A DNA stretch of 64,000 bases, from NCBI GenBank assembly GCA_964517605.1, contig CAZFCE010000004.1, positions 124,001-188,000 of the forward strand, read 5' to 3'. Shown here in pieces: positions 32,904 to 40,695 of the stretch (positions are counted from its first letter, which is position 1; each line of letters begins with the position of its first letter). The position numbers and the translations under genes are program-made. The notes under the pieces were generated by a model. The model saw only the letters and a list, made by a program, of their open reading frames with translations, was not told the origin of the DNA and did no database searches. This stretch comes from J095 sp964517605 (GTDB lineage: Bacteria > Chloroflexota > Anaerolineae > 4572-78 > J111).

Positions 32904-34823
32904 TTAAACCGCCGGAGTGTAACGAAATTGCGTTTGATACAGGCCGGCGTACAGGCCGTTCCGGGCCAGCAGCGCTTCGTGGGCCGAGCGGATTTCGGTG
33001 CGGTGGCCCTGTTCCACCAGCCGGCCCTCGTTCATTACCAAAATCACGTCGGCGGCCAGAATGGTGCTGAGCCGGTGGGCGATTACCAGACTGGTGCGGC
33101 CCTGCATAATCCGCTCCAGCGCCTCCTGAATGAGCGCCTCGCTCTGGCTGTCGAGGTTGCTGGTGGCTTCATCCAGCACCAGAATGCGCGGGTTTTTAAG
33201 GATAACGCGGGCCAGCGCCACCCGCTGCTTTTCGCCGCCGCTCAGCCGGTAGCCGCGCTCGCCCACCACGGTGTCGTAGCCTTCGGGCAGGTTGGCTATA
33301 AAATGATGAATGTTGGCCGCCGCGCACGCCGCCTCAATTTCGGTTTGGGTGGCGGCGGGTTTGGCGTATAACAAATTGGCCCGAATGGTATCGTGAAACA
33401 GGTAGGTTTCTTGCGTGACCATGCCAATGTTACGCGCCAGCGAGGCCAGCGTTACCTCGCGTAAATCGTGGCCGTCCAGGCAAATACGCCCCGCCGTGGG
33501 ATCGTACAGGCGCGGCAACAAATAGGTGAGCGTGGTTTTGCCCGCGCCGCTTGGCCCTACCAGCGCCACCAATTGCCCCGGTTTAATTTCAAAATTGATG
33601 TTTTCAACCGCCATGCCGCGCGGAGAAACCCGGGCCGGCCCGGACGCAGGCTCAAAACCGCTGTCGCGGTCAACCGTTAGCCCCAACGCCGCCGCGCCGC
33701 CATCGCCGCCGGCAGCGTAACTAAAAGAAACCTGCTCAAATTTAACCGCGCCGGCCACTTCGGGCAGCGAAATGGCGGCGGAGGTGTCATCAATTTCTAC
33801 CGGCAGGTCAATCACCTCAAAAACGCGCTCAAAACTGACCATACTGGTCACAAACTCAATATGGGCGTTGCTGATGGAACTGAGCGGGCCGTACAACTGG
33901 GTAAGGTACGCTCCAAACGCCACAATGGTGCCCACGGTAAAGGTGCCTTCCAGCACAAAATAACCGCCCACCCAATACACCACCGCCGTGCCAATGGCGC
34001 TGACCAGCCCCAACCCCATTAAAAACCAGCGGCCAACCATAGCCTGCCGCACGCCAATATCGGCGACGGCGGCGCTGCGCTGCCGGAATTTGGCCACTTC
34101 GTTGGGCTGGCGGCCAAACAGTTTTACCAGCAGCGCCCCGCTCACGTTGAGCGTTTCGTGCATAAGCGCGTTCATTTTGGCGTTCAAATCCAGGCTCTCG
34201 CGGCGCACATCGCGCAGCACCAGCCCCACCCGGCGGGCCGGCCAGATAAAAAACGGGGCCACCGCCACGCTCAGCAGCGTTAGCCGCCACTCCAGCGAGA
34301 ACATAATCCCCAGCGTAAATATCACCGTGACAATGTTGGTAAAAATGCTGATGAACGTGCCGGTAACGGCGTTTTGCGCGCCCACCACATCGTTATTGAG
34401 GCGGCTCATCAACTCGCCGGTTTTGGCGTGGGTAAAAAAGCGCAGGCTCATGCGCTGCATGTGCTCAAACAGCACATTGCGCAGGTCGGCAATGAGGCTT
34501 TCGCCGATGGTGGCGCTGAGGTAACGCTGCCACGCGCCCACCAGCGCGTTAATCAGCGGCACGCCAATCATTCCCAGCGCCAGCAAATTGAGCCGGGTGG
34601 TGTTGCGGTTGGGGATGGCGTTATCAATCAGGTCGCGGAACAGCAGCGGCGTAACCAGACTGAGGCCGGTGATGGCAAAAATTGTAACCAGCAGGCCCAG
34701 CACTTTGAGCCGGTAGGGGCGGGCATAAGCCCACACCCGGCGGAGCAGCGCCCAACTGAGCTGAGTTCGGTCCCGTTCTTCATCGTAGCGAATAAAAGCC
34801 CACCAACTACTCCCGTGTAACAT
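32904..34823 (-). CDS. MsbA-like ABC exporter (fused membrane and ATPase domains)
   Basis: A half-transporter that should work as a homodimer in the inner membrane. The 639 residues have six helices in the first 340, then the ATPase with Walker A GPSGAGKTT near 431, signature RLSGGEKQR near 534 and RILVLDEATSNLD near 553. An unusual Gly/Ala-rich insertion (about 375-405) precedes the first strand pair of the ATPase domain. The substrate cannot be told from sequence. It is a single gene; a TTATGACC palindrome pair lies upstream of its start. Confidence 0.85.
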   Translation of the reverse strand: MLHGSSWWAFIRYDEERDRTQLSWALLRRVWAYARPYRLKVLGLLVTIFAITGLSLVTPLLFRDLIDNAIPNRNTTRLNLLALGMIGVPLINALVGAWQRYLSATIGESLIADLRNVLFEHMQRMSLRFFTHAKTGELMSRLNNDVVGAQNAVTGTFISIFTNIVTVIFTLGIMFSLEWRLTLLSVAVAPFFIWPARRVGLVLRDVRRESLDLNAKMNALMHETLNVSGALLVKLFGRQPNEVAKFRQRSAAVADIGVRQAMVGRWFLMGLGLVSAIGTAVVYWVGGYFVLEGTFTVGTIVAFGAYLTQLYGPLSSISNAHIEFVTSMVSFERVFEVIDLPVEIDDTSAAISLPEVAGAVKFEQVSFSYAAGGDGGAAALGLTVDRDSGFEPASGPARVSPRGMAVENINFEIKPGQLVALVGPSGAGKTTLTYLLPRLYDPTAGRICLDGHDLREVTLASLARNIGMVTQETYLFHDTIRANLLYAKPAATQTEIEAACAAANIHHFIANLPEGYDTVVGERGYRLSGGEKQRVALARVILKNPRILVLDEATSNLDSQSEALIQEALERIMQGRTSLVIAHRLSTILAADVILVMNEGRLVEQGHRTEIRSAHEALLARNGLYAGLYQTQFRYTPAV

Positions 34824-34922
34824 GGTTTGCGGTGCCTTTCTGGATGGTTGATAGCTGTATTATACCTCAGGTTGCGGCCTGAATTGCCCACAAGCGGTTT
34901 TCATTGCTGTTTGAGCCGGCCC

Positions 34923-34967
34923 AAATTATGACCAGGCCATAATTTTTTTTGACCCAGTCATAATTAA
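34923..34967. repeat. Two TTATGACC-type palindromic units
   Basis: 34923-34945 (TTATGACC-A-GGCCATAA core) and 34946-34967 (TTTTGACC-C-AGTCATAA core) are neighbouring copies of the unit found four times at 48444-48527. They lie upstream of the leftward ABC exporter gene and downstream of the leftward protease gene. Confidence 0.7.
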
Positions 34968-34987
34968 AATCAGTTTTTGAAAAGGTG

Positions 34988-35019
34988 AACCCCGCCAGGC
35001 CGAGTTATCCGGCGGGGTT
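34988..35019. terminator. Hairpin spanning the end of the CPBP protease gene
   Basis: AACCCCGCC (34988-34996) pairs with GGCGGGGTT (35011-35019). The protease stop codon lies in the loop. The run of T on either strand is short, so termination strength is uncertain. Confidence 0.45.
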
Positions 35020-35967
35020 TTGCTGCCGCCCCCACAGCCAGATGACCACCAGGCCGAGCAGCAGCACCCCGGTGACGGTTAAGCCGCCTTCCGGGCCAAA
35101 AGAACCGCCGGTGATGGGATCGGGGCCGGTTTCTTGCAGGTTGAGCAGCGCGCCACCGGGAATGGCCATGCCGCTTACTTCCAGGCCAAAAATGTTGCCC
35201 TGCGCCCAGTTCCAGGCCGCGTGCAGCCCAAAAACGCCCCACAGCCCACCTTCAACCAGCGCGTAGCCGGCGGCGAGCAATCCAAACAGAAACAGGTTGA
35301 GCATGGCAATCGGGTTGAGGTTGGGGTTGAGCGAGTGCAGCCCCGCAAACAGCAACGCCGAAACAAGCACGCCCAGCCAGGGCCGGTAGCGCGCGCCGAC
35401 CACCGGCAAAACCCAGCCGCGCATCAGTGCCTCTTCCGCCGGGCCTTGCACCGTCCAGCCCACAAACACCAGCAGCACGCCACCCAGCGCCGCCAGCCCG
35501 TGCGGTCTTGAATCGCCCGGCTCCACCGCGATAACGCCCATCGCCGCCGAAACCGCCACCACCGCGCCAAACATTACCAGCCCCGCCAGCAGCCCCCGCA
35601 GGTATTTAACTGCCGCCCCGGCGCGCTCCAACCCGATGCTCCACAGCGGTCGTTTTTCAAAAAACTTTAGCCAGCCCCACAACAACGCAAACAGCGGAGC
35701 AAAAGCCAGCACCAGCATAATGGTTTGCTCCGGCGCGGTATCGGGTTGCAATAATTTAACCAGCCCGGTAACAGTGTTAGCCTGCTCCGGTTGGGCCTCG
35801 CTCCGCGACAGCAGAAAAATCAACAGCGTCGCCGGGATGCCGCCCGCCAGTTGGGCCACAATAACCAGCACAAACGTTATCACCACGGTTAAAACCAAAT
35901 GCGGCAAGCGCCGTCCGCTGCGGGCCAGTTCAAACAATCGGTTTTGCGGGGAGAGCCAGTGGTTCAT
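35005..35967 (-). CDS. CPBP family intramembrane glutamic endopeptidase
   Basis: A 320-residue membrane protease-like protein (CAAX/Abi family) with about eight helices. The three catalytic-site motifs are visible in order: EEALMRGW near residue 188, SALLFAGLHS near 211 and HAAWNWAQGN near 258. Substrates are unknown. Relatives act in prenyl-protein processing in eukaryotes and in bacteriocin immunity or signalling in bacteria. The ATG at 35967 is chosen because an AAAGGA site precedes it; the longer in-frame start would translate leader sequence. Confidence 0.85.
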   Translation of the reverse strand: MNHWLSPQNRLFELARSGRRLPHLVLTVVITFVLVIVAQLAGGIPATLLIFLLSRSEAQPEQANTVTGLVKLLQPDTAPEQTIMLVLAFAPLFALLWGWLKFFEKRPLWSIGLERAGAAVKYLRGLLAGLVMFGAVVAVSAAMGVIAVEPGDSRPHGLAALGGVLLVFVGWTVQGPAEEALMRGWVLPVVGARYRPWLGVLVSALLFAGLHSLNPNLNPIAMLNLFLFGLLAAGYALVEGGLWGVFGLHAAWNWAQGNIFGLEVSGMAIPGGALLNLQETGPDPITGGSFGPEGGLTVTGVLLLGLVVIWLWGRQQNPAG

Positions 35968-36021
35968 AAAAAATCCTTTCGGCGGGGCTAAACCAATGTA
36001 ACGGCGGCCCAAATTGGGCGG

Positions 36022-36047
36022 TTGAGGGCTAAAAAATGTGCTATAAT
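36022..36047 (+). promoter_or_regulatory. Extended -10 promoter of the small lipoprotein gene
   Basis: TGC followed by TATAAT (36042-36047) makes an extended -10. A TTGAGG at 36022 is too close to be a good -35. The gene starts 68 bp downstream. Confidence 0.45.
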
Positions 36048-36114
36048 TCAGGTAGAACAAGTTGTGTTGGCCAGCCAACATCCGCCTCGGTGCAGATTGA
36101 GGCCGGAGGAGACC

Positions 36115-36459
36115 ATGAATTTTTTAAACTCCCCGTTACTGGGGTTAATAAAAACTGCGGGCGTGTTGGGCGCAATTTTGATTTTGCTCTATTCCTGCTC
36201 CAGCTTAAAAACCGAAACCTACCTGTCTAAAGGCACCTCTACCCACGGTTTTGATGAAATCTGCACCGAGTGGACGCTTGAGTTTTTTGGCGGCGAGCGG
36301 CAGGTGCGCAAAAATTGCCACGCCGTTGACCCCGGCCTGACGCCCAAACTGCCCGGCAGCACCGGCCTGGCCGACCCCGACGGCCAGAAAAACCCCAATT
36401 TTAGTTACACCGGCTGGGATACTCTCTATTCCGGCCAGCAGGCTACCCCGGCCCCGTAG
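36115..36459 (+). CDS. Small predicted lipoprotein of unknown function
   Basis: A 114-residue protein with an N-terminal hydrophobic segment (about 10-25) ending in LLYSC, a possible lipobox with Cys near 28. The remainder has two further cysteines (DEICTEW and RKNCHAV), which could form a disulfide outside the membrane, and a Pro-rich end. I do not recognise a family. A GGAGGAG site sets the start at 36115. Its stop codon directly abuts the convergent rsmA stop. Confidence 0.6.
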   Translation: MNFLNSPLLGLIKTAGVLGAILILLYSCSSLKTETYLSKGTSTHGFDEICTEWTLEFFGGERQVRKNCHAVDPGLTPKLPGSTGLADPDGQKNPNFSYTGWDTLYSGQQATPAP

Positions 36460-37305
36460 TTAGTCCAGCGCGGCGGCCAGGGCGTTCACCAGATTGCCCC
36501 ATTCAGCCAAATTTAAGCTCTGCGCCCGGCGGGCCGGGTCAATTCCGGCAGCAACCAGCGCGGTTGTTACCTGCCCGGTTGATAGTTGCAGCCCGGCGGC
36601 CAGCGTGTTTTTTAGCTGCTTGCGTTTTTGCCCAAATCCGGCTTTGACCACCCGAAAGAAAAGTTCGGGGCCGGGCACGGCAATGGGCGGCGCGGCGTAA
36701 GTGTCAATCCGCACCACCGCCGAATCTACTTTGGGCGGCGGATAAAACGCGCCCGCCGGAATGCGATGCGCCAGCGTGGGCCAGCCATAAAATTGCACGC
36801 TCACCGCCAGCAAGCTCAAATCGCCGGGTTGAGCCACAATCCGCTGGGCCACCTCTTTTTGAATGGTCACGACAATCCGTTGCGGCGGCGGGGTTGTTTC
36901 GAGCAAATGCCGGATGGCCGCCGAGGTGATGTAATAGGGCAGGTTGGCCACCACTTTGTACGTTCCGCCCGTTGCCGGCTGCTCGCGCAGCAGGGCGTTG
37001 ATATCCGTTTCCAGAATATCGGCGTGAACAACGGCCAGGTTGGGCAGGTGGCCGTATTCCTGGCGGAGCAGATGCACCATATTGGGGTCAAGCTCCACGG
37101 CGATGACCTGCCCGGCGGCCTCGGCCAGCAGGCGGGTGAGCGTGCCGGGGCCGGGGCCAACTTCCAGCACGGTATCGGCGGGCGTCAGTTCGGCGGCGGC
37201 CACAATTTTTTGCAGATGGTGCGGGTCGTGCAGAAAATTTTGTCCCAACCCCTTTTTGGGGAACAGGTTGTATTTATTGAGCAGGGTAGATAGCGATTGT
37301 GTCAT
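36460..37305 (-). CDS. rsmA: RsmA/KsgA, 16S rRNA dimethyladenosine transferase
   Basis: Methylates two adjacent adenosines in the 3' hairpin of 16S rRNA during 30S maturation, using S-adenosylmethionine. The 281 residues show KKGLGQNFLHDPHHL near 15, the SAM loop VLEVGPGPGTLTRLL near 47, ADILET near 100, the catalytic NLPYYITS near 124 and KRKQLKNTL near 235. The ATG at 37305 fits the family length. A longer in-frame start overlaps the upstream gene and is not supported. It follows the YabE-like gene, an order also known in Bacillus. Confidence 0.93.
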   Translation of the reverse strand: MTQSLSTLLNKYNLFPKKGLGQNFLHDPHHLQKIVAAAELTPADTVLEVGPGPGTLTRLLAEAAGQVIAVELDPNMVHLLRQEYGHLPNLAVVHADILETDINALLREQPATGGTYKVVANLPYYITSAAIRHLLETTPPPQRIVVTIQKEVAQRIVAQPGDLSLLAVSVQFYGWPTLAHRIPAGAFYPPPKVDSAVVRIDTYAAPPIAVPGPELFFRVVKAGFGQKRKQLKNTLAAGLQLSTGQVTTALVAAGIDPARRAQSLNLAEWGNLVNALAAALD

Positions 37306-37340
37306 AGTTGCCGGTAGCGAAACAAGCCCTTCGCCGGGGA

Positions 37341-38891
37341 TTATTCTTTTTGCGGCCAGTTGGGCAGCACGTAACGGATTTGGTCGGCGGGCGGCACGGG
37401 GGTAAGCACGTACACGTTGCGCCACTCAAAAATCACGGGTAGCGGCTGGTTATCGGGGTAGCCCAGGTCAATATGGCGGCCCAACACCTGGCCGCCGGTA
37501 TCGCCGGCTACCGCCGGGCCGTATTTTTCAACATACAGGTTGGTCATCAATGGGATTACGCGCGGGTCAACCGCCACCACGCCCAAACCGGCTAATAAAC
37601 CGCTGCTGGTATAGCCGTAGCGGGGATGGTTGGCCGGTTTGCCGGAGGTGGCGGCGCTGTAGGCCGTGGCCCGCATGGGGATTCTGCGCCAGTATTCAAT
37701 CGGCCCGTCGGGTGTGTCAAGGGTGCGGACAACAATTTTGGTGCCGTAGGCAATAATCTGGGTGTTGGCGGCCTGGGCCAGCCATTTATCCTCAAAGCGG
37801 CGGGCCACTTCCTGCCCGTTTTCAAACCGAACCCGGTGGCGGGTTTTGATAACGCCGGTTTGCCCGGCCTGCCGGATGTCGCGCTGGTCAAGCTCCATCG
37901 CGTTGTCGGCAATCCACTGGGTTTCAAAGGGAATAAACTCCTCGGTGATGTCCAACGCCTCCTGCACCCGTACCACCTGGATGACGCTGTTGGCGGCGAG
38001 CGGCTGGCCGGAGGCCGGAATGGTGTAATCCTGGCCCATCAGCGCGATGTTTTCTTGCGCCAGCGCCCCGCCAACGGTTTTATCCAGCGTGCGGGTTTTG
38101 ATCACCCGGCCATCTACCTTGATGGTGACGGGGCTGGCGGGATCAATGTAAATATTCATGCCCGCCGTTAGCGGCGCGCCCAAACCGGGAGTTACTTTAT
38201 CGCCTAAATAAAGGGTGAGGCCCTGTTCCAGCAGCGCCTCGCCAACGGTGGGGCGGGCGGTAAAAAAGGTGCTGGCGGCGGCGTTGGTGTGCAACGTAAC
38301 CGGCACGGCGCGGTGAATCACCAGCCGGGCCGGTTCCGGGCGCGTGGCGACCACGGCTCCGCCGGGGGTGAGACTGGCCAAAAGCTGCCGGTAGCCGTTG
38401 CCGGCGGGCGCGGCGGGCAGTTGGGGCAGCGCGGCGGCGGGAGTGGCCCGGCTGCCGTTGAGAAAAATCTCGTCGCGGGGGTGTGGCGTAAGGCCCAGCG
38501 CGGCCAGCAAATCGGCCACGGTGGCGGCGTGGGTGAGTAGTTGCCAAATTTGGCCGTCGGCTTCAACCGTAACGGGCCGGGCCAGTTGCACTAAAACGGT
38601 TTGGCCGGGCGCAAGCGTGGCGGTTAACGGCGGCGAAACCACATCTTCCGAGGCCAGCGTAATGCCCAGTTCGCGCAGCATGGTCTCGGTTTTTGAGTAG
38701 TGGGTAAACACCGAAAAGGAGCGCTGGTTAATGACCAGCGTAACCGGCTGGCTGGCGCGGGCGTAGCCCCAGCCCAGCGCCGCCAACACGGCGGCAGCCA
38801 GCACGGTTTGCCGCAGCCGGTGTAACAGAGGCCGGCGCGGCATCGGGCTTTTGATTAGTGGTGCGGCTTTATTGAGTGCGTTGAAAGCCAT
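37341..38891 (-). CDS. YabE/Rpf-like cell-wall protein with DUF348, G5 and 3D domains
   Basis: A 516-residue exported protein expected to act on peptidoglycan. One N-terminal membrane anchor (about 24-45) is followed by three ubiquitin-like DUF348 repeats and a G5 domain around 310-390 (ITEEFIPFETQWI...VIKTRHRVRFENGQE). At the C-terminus is a 3D domain with conserved Asp in VAVDPRVIPL, AGDTGGQV and HIDLGY. 3D domains resemble the MltA lytic transglycosylase core. The gene sits just before rsmA as in Bacillus yabE-rnmV-ksgA, but no rnmV is present. The start overlaps the upstream gene by 23 bp; an internal ATG at 38843 is an alternative. Confidence 0.85.
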   Translation of the reverse strand: MAFNALNKAAPLIKSPMPRRPLLHRLRQTVLAAAVLAALGWGYARASQPVTLVINQRSFSVFTHYSKTETMLRELGITLASEDVVSPPLTATLAPGQTVLVQLARPVTVEADGQIWQLLTHAATVADLLAALGLTPHPRDEIFLNGSRATPAAALPQLPAAPAGNGYRQLLASLTPGGAVVATRPEPARLVIHRAVPVTLHTNAAASTFFTARPTVGEALLEQGLTLYLGDKVTPGLGAPLTAGMNIYIDPASPVTIKVDGRVIKTRTLDKTVGGALAQENIALMGQDYTIPASGQPLAANSVIQVVRVQEALDITEEFIPFETQWIADNAMELDQRDIRQAGQTGVIKTRHRVRFENGQEVARRFEDKWLAQAANTQIIAYGTKIVVRTLDTPDGPIEYWRRIPMRATAYSAATSGKPANHPRYGYTSSGLLAGLGVVAVDPRVIPLMTNLYVEKYGPAVAGDTGGQVLGRHIDLGYPDNQPLPVIFEWRNVYVLTPVPPADQIRYVLPNWPQKE

Positions 38892-40164
38892 CGGCGCGCA
38901 AGTTTTTTAACCCTTGTGTGATACTGTCTCCAACTACAGCATGGCCCGCTGGCGTTAAGTGTAAATCGTAACGGTAGTAAAGCAAATTGTTGGGGCCGTT
39001 GGCGCTGGCCGCGGCCTGCAAGTCGGGGGTAACATCTATAAACGTAAAGCCGTACTGCTGGCATTTTGATTGGATGTAGCGGCGTTGTTCCTGGCTAAAC
39101 CAGGGCATTACCTGATTTAACCGGGCATCCTCAAACACCACGTTGGCGGCGTAAGCCGTGTACACCGATGGCGTGTAGGCGATCACCGGGATAAAGTTGT
39201 GGGCTTTGGCCAGCGCCGCGTATTGTTGAAACGCCTGGTCAATGGCCCAAAAAACGCCGGGGTCAATCTTGTCGGCGGCCAGCCGTTGGGCGTATTGCAC
39301 CTCGTCGGTGTCGGTGTTTTCTAAATTGAACGGCACTTCGGCGCCATCGGCAAAAACCAGTTTGTAGCGAAAGTTAATTTTGTCCCGCTCGGATGATTTT
39401 TTGGGCTGGCTGGCGGCAGTGGTTTGAGGCTGGCTTGCCCCCGGCAGCGAGGCCGCCAGAGCGGTAATCAGGTTATAGGCGTAACTGGTTGCGCCGATTG
39501 TTTCGGTTATTCCGGCCCAGGCCGGGGACGGCGCGGCGGCATCTGGCTTGTCTTTGCGGTTGGGAGCATCCAGCAAATAGTAGTAATAGTTGGCCGCATC
39601 CCTAAAATCGTTGCCTTCGTAAATGTTGATAATCACAATTTTAGGCGATTTGGCCAGCCCAAAACGCTTAAAAATTTGCAGGTCTTCGTGGATGCCAATG
39701 CCAAACACGCCCAAATTGTACACCGAATACGGCGTGTGCCGCCCCAAATAACTGGTCCACGTTTCTGCCGGGTTTACCGCGTGGCAAAACGTAAACGAGT
39801 CGCCCAGCGTAATCAGGTCAATGTGGTCGCGGCTGTAGCTATCTTCCGGCGGATTGCAAAAGCCCTGGTCATCCAGCGCCACCTTGTGAAGGGTGTTGGT
39901 GTCTTTGATCTGGGTATTAAATTGGGCATGCGGTTTAAAAATGCGCAGCTCCGGCCCGTTATCATCCCGTGCCAGAAGGATGGTGTCGCGTTTGGCCGGC
40001 AGGCCAAGCCGCGTGGCAATTTCTGAGCTAAGGGTGGGATTAAATTTTACCAGCAATCCCGGTGGAATAAGCCCTGGAAATAAGCGAAGACCAACTTCAA
40101 TGAGGATGAATGTAAACAGGAGACTGAGCAACAATTTTAGCCAAAAGTTTAAAACTTTTCGCAT
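38869..40164 (-). CDS. Membrane-anchored SGNH-hydrolase-like protein
   Basis: A 431-residue protein with one N-terminal membrane segment (about 8-28) and an outside domain with SGNH-hydrolase blocks: LGDSFTFC near 117 with the candidate catalytic Ser, NLGVFGIG as the block II Gly region, NIYEGND near 178, and DLHLTPAGH near 400 with the Asp/His pair. Related proteins remove or add acetyl groups on polysaccharides (AlgX/DltD-like). An Ala/Pro/Lys-rich insertion lies around 200-260. The substrate is unknown. The ATG at 40164 starts just before the membrane segment. The gene may be co-transcribed with the YabE-like gene. Confidence 0.7.
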   Translation of the reverse strand: MRKVLNFWLKLLLSLLFTFILIEVGLRLFPGLIPPGLLVKFNPTLSSEIATRLGLPAKRDTILLARDDNGPELRIFKPHAQFNTQIKDTNTLHKVALDDQGFCNPPEDSYSRDHIDLITLGDSFTFCHAVNPAETWTSYLGRHTPYSVYNLGVFGIGIHEDLQIFKRFGLAKSPKIVIINIYEGNDFRDAANYYYYLLDAPNRKDKPDAAAPSPAWAGITETIGATSYAYNLITALAASLPGASQPQTTAASQPKKSSERDKINFRYKLVFADGAEVPFNLENTDTDEVQYAQRLAADKIDPGVFWAIDQAFQQYAALAKAHNFIPVIAYTPSVYTAYAANVVFEDARLNQVMPWFSQEQRRYIQSKCQQYGFTFIDVTPDLQAAASANGPNNLLYYRYDLHLTPAGHAVVGDSITQGLKNLRADGFQRTQ

Positions 40165-40209
40165 GGTTGCGCTCGATGGGAGTAATTTTATGGCAGGATA
40201 AAGGTTGTT

Positions 40210-40357
40210 CAAGGCGAGGCAACCGGGTAGCTTAGGCCAGGCTACCTTGCGGCACCCAGAAGAGACCACTTAAGGCTGCTTCCTTCCGGACCTGACCTGG
40301 TTCGTAGGCTTCTGCCGCGCAAGACCCAACTATCACTACCCGGTTGCCCTCACCTTG
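40210..40357 (-). ncRNA. ffs: Signal recognition particle RNA (bacterial small type)
   Basis: On the minus strand the diagnostic apical domain GGTCCGGAAGGAAGCAGCC is present (near 40275-40300), with the facing AGGTCAGGTCC. The ends pair: CAAGG.GAG.GCAACCGGGTAG at 40210-40230 with its complement at 40336-40357. This gives a long rod of about 130-150 nt. It binds Ffh in co-translational membrane targeting. The ends are estimated from the pairing. Confidence 0.92.
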
Positions 40358-40392
40358 AGGCAGCAGCAAAACCTGCTGCCAAACTGGTGTAG

Positions 40393-40479
40393 CGGAGAGG
40401 GAGGGATTTGAACCCTCGAGGCTGTGACACCTACGCGATTTCCAATCGCGCGCACTCGACCGTACTATGCGACCTCTCC
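40393..40479 (-). tRNA. tRNA-Ser (GGA anticodon)
   Basis: An 87-nt class II tRNA. The acceptor stem GGAGAGG pairs with CCTCTCC and the anticodon stem CGCGA/TCGCG encloses TTGGAAA with GGA. A long variable arm follows, and the T arm is GAGGG-TTCAAAT-CCCTC. No CCA is encoded. Confidence 0.95.
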
Positions 40480-40550
40480 AAAAAATAATGGGTTGTTAAT
40501 GATAAATTGTGGCAAATGTTGGCCGGTCACAATTTATAATAAAAACCTGG

Positions 40551-40637
40551 CGGGGAGGGTGGGATTCGAACCCACGGTAGACCGAGGCCTACAGCGGTTT
40601 TCGAGACCGCCCCATTCGTCCACTCTGGCACCTCCCC
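40551..40637 (-). tRNA. tRNA-Ser (CGA anticodon)
   Basis: An 87-nt class II tRNA. The acceptor stem GGGGAGG pairs with CCTCCCC and the anticodon stem GCGGT/ACCGC encloses CTCGAAA with CGA. It has a long variable arm and the T arm GTGGG-TTCGAAT-CCCAC. No encoded CCA. It is first of the RNA trio when read on the minus strand. Confidence 0.95.
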
Positions 40638-40695
40638 AGCGACAACAGAGAAAAATTATAGCATACCGCCGGAGATGGAGCAAAAAAGCGGGCGG

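Noticed and set aside
34988..35019. Strong terminator for the CPBP protease gene
   Set aside because: The hairpin is good but the stop codon lies in its loop and the downstream T-run is weak, so it is listed only with low confidence.
37306..37425. N-terminal extension of RsmA
   Set aside because: It overlaps the YabE-like gene and has an Arg/Ala composition typical of a shadow; family homology begins at the ATG at 37305.
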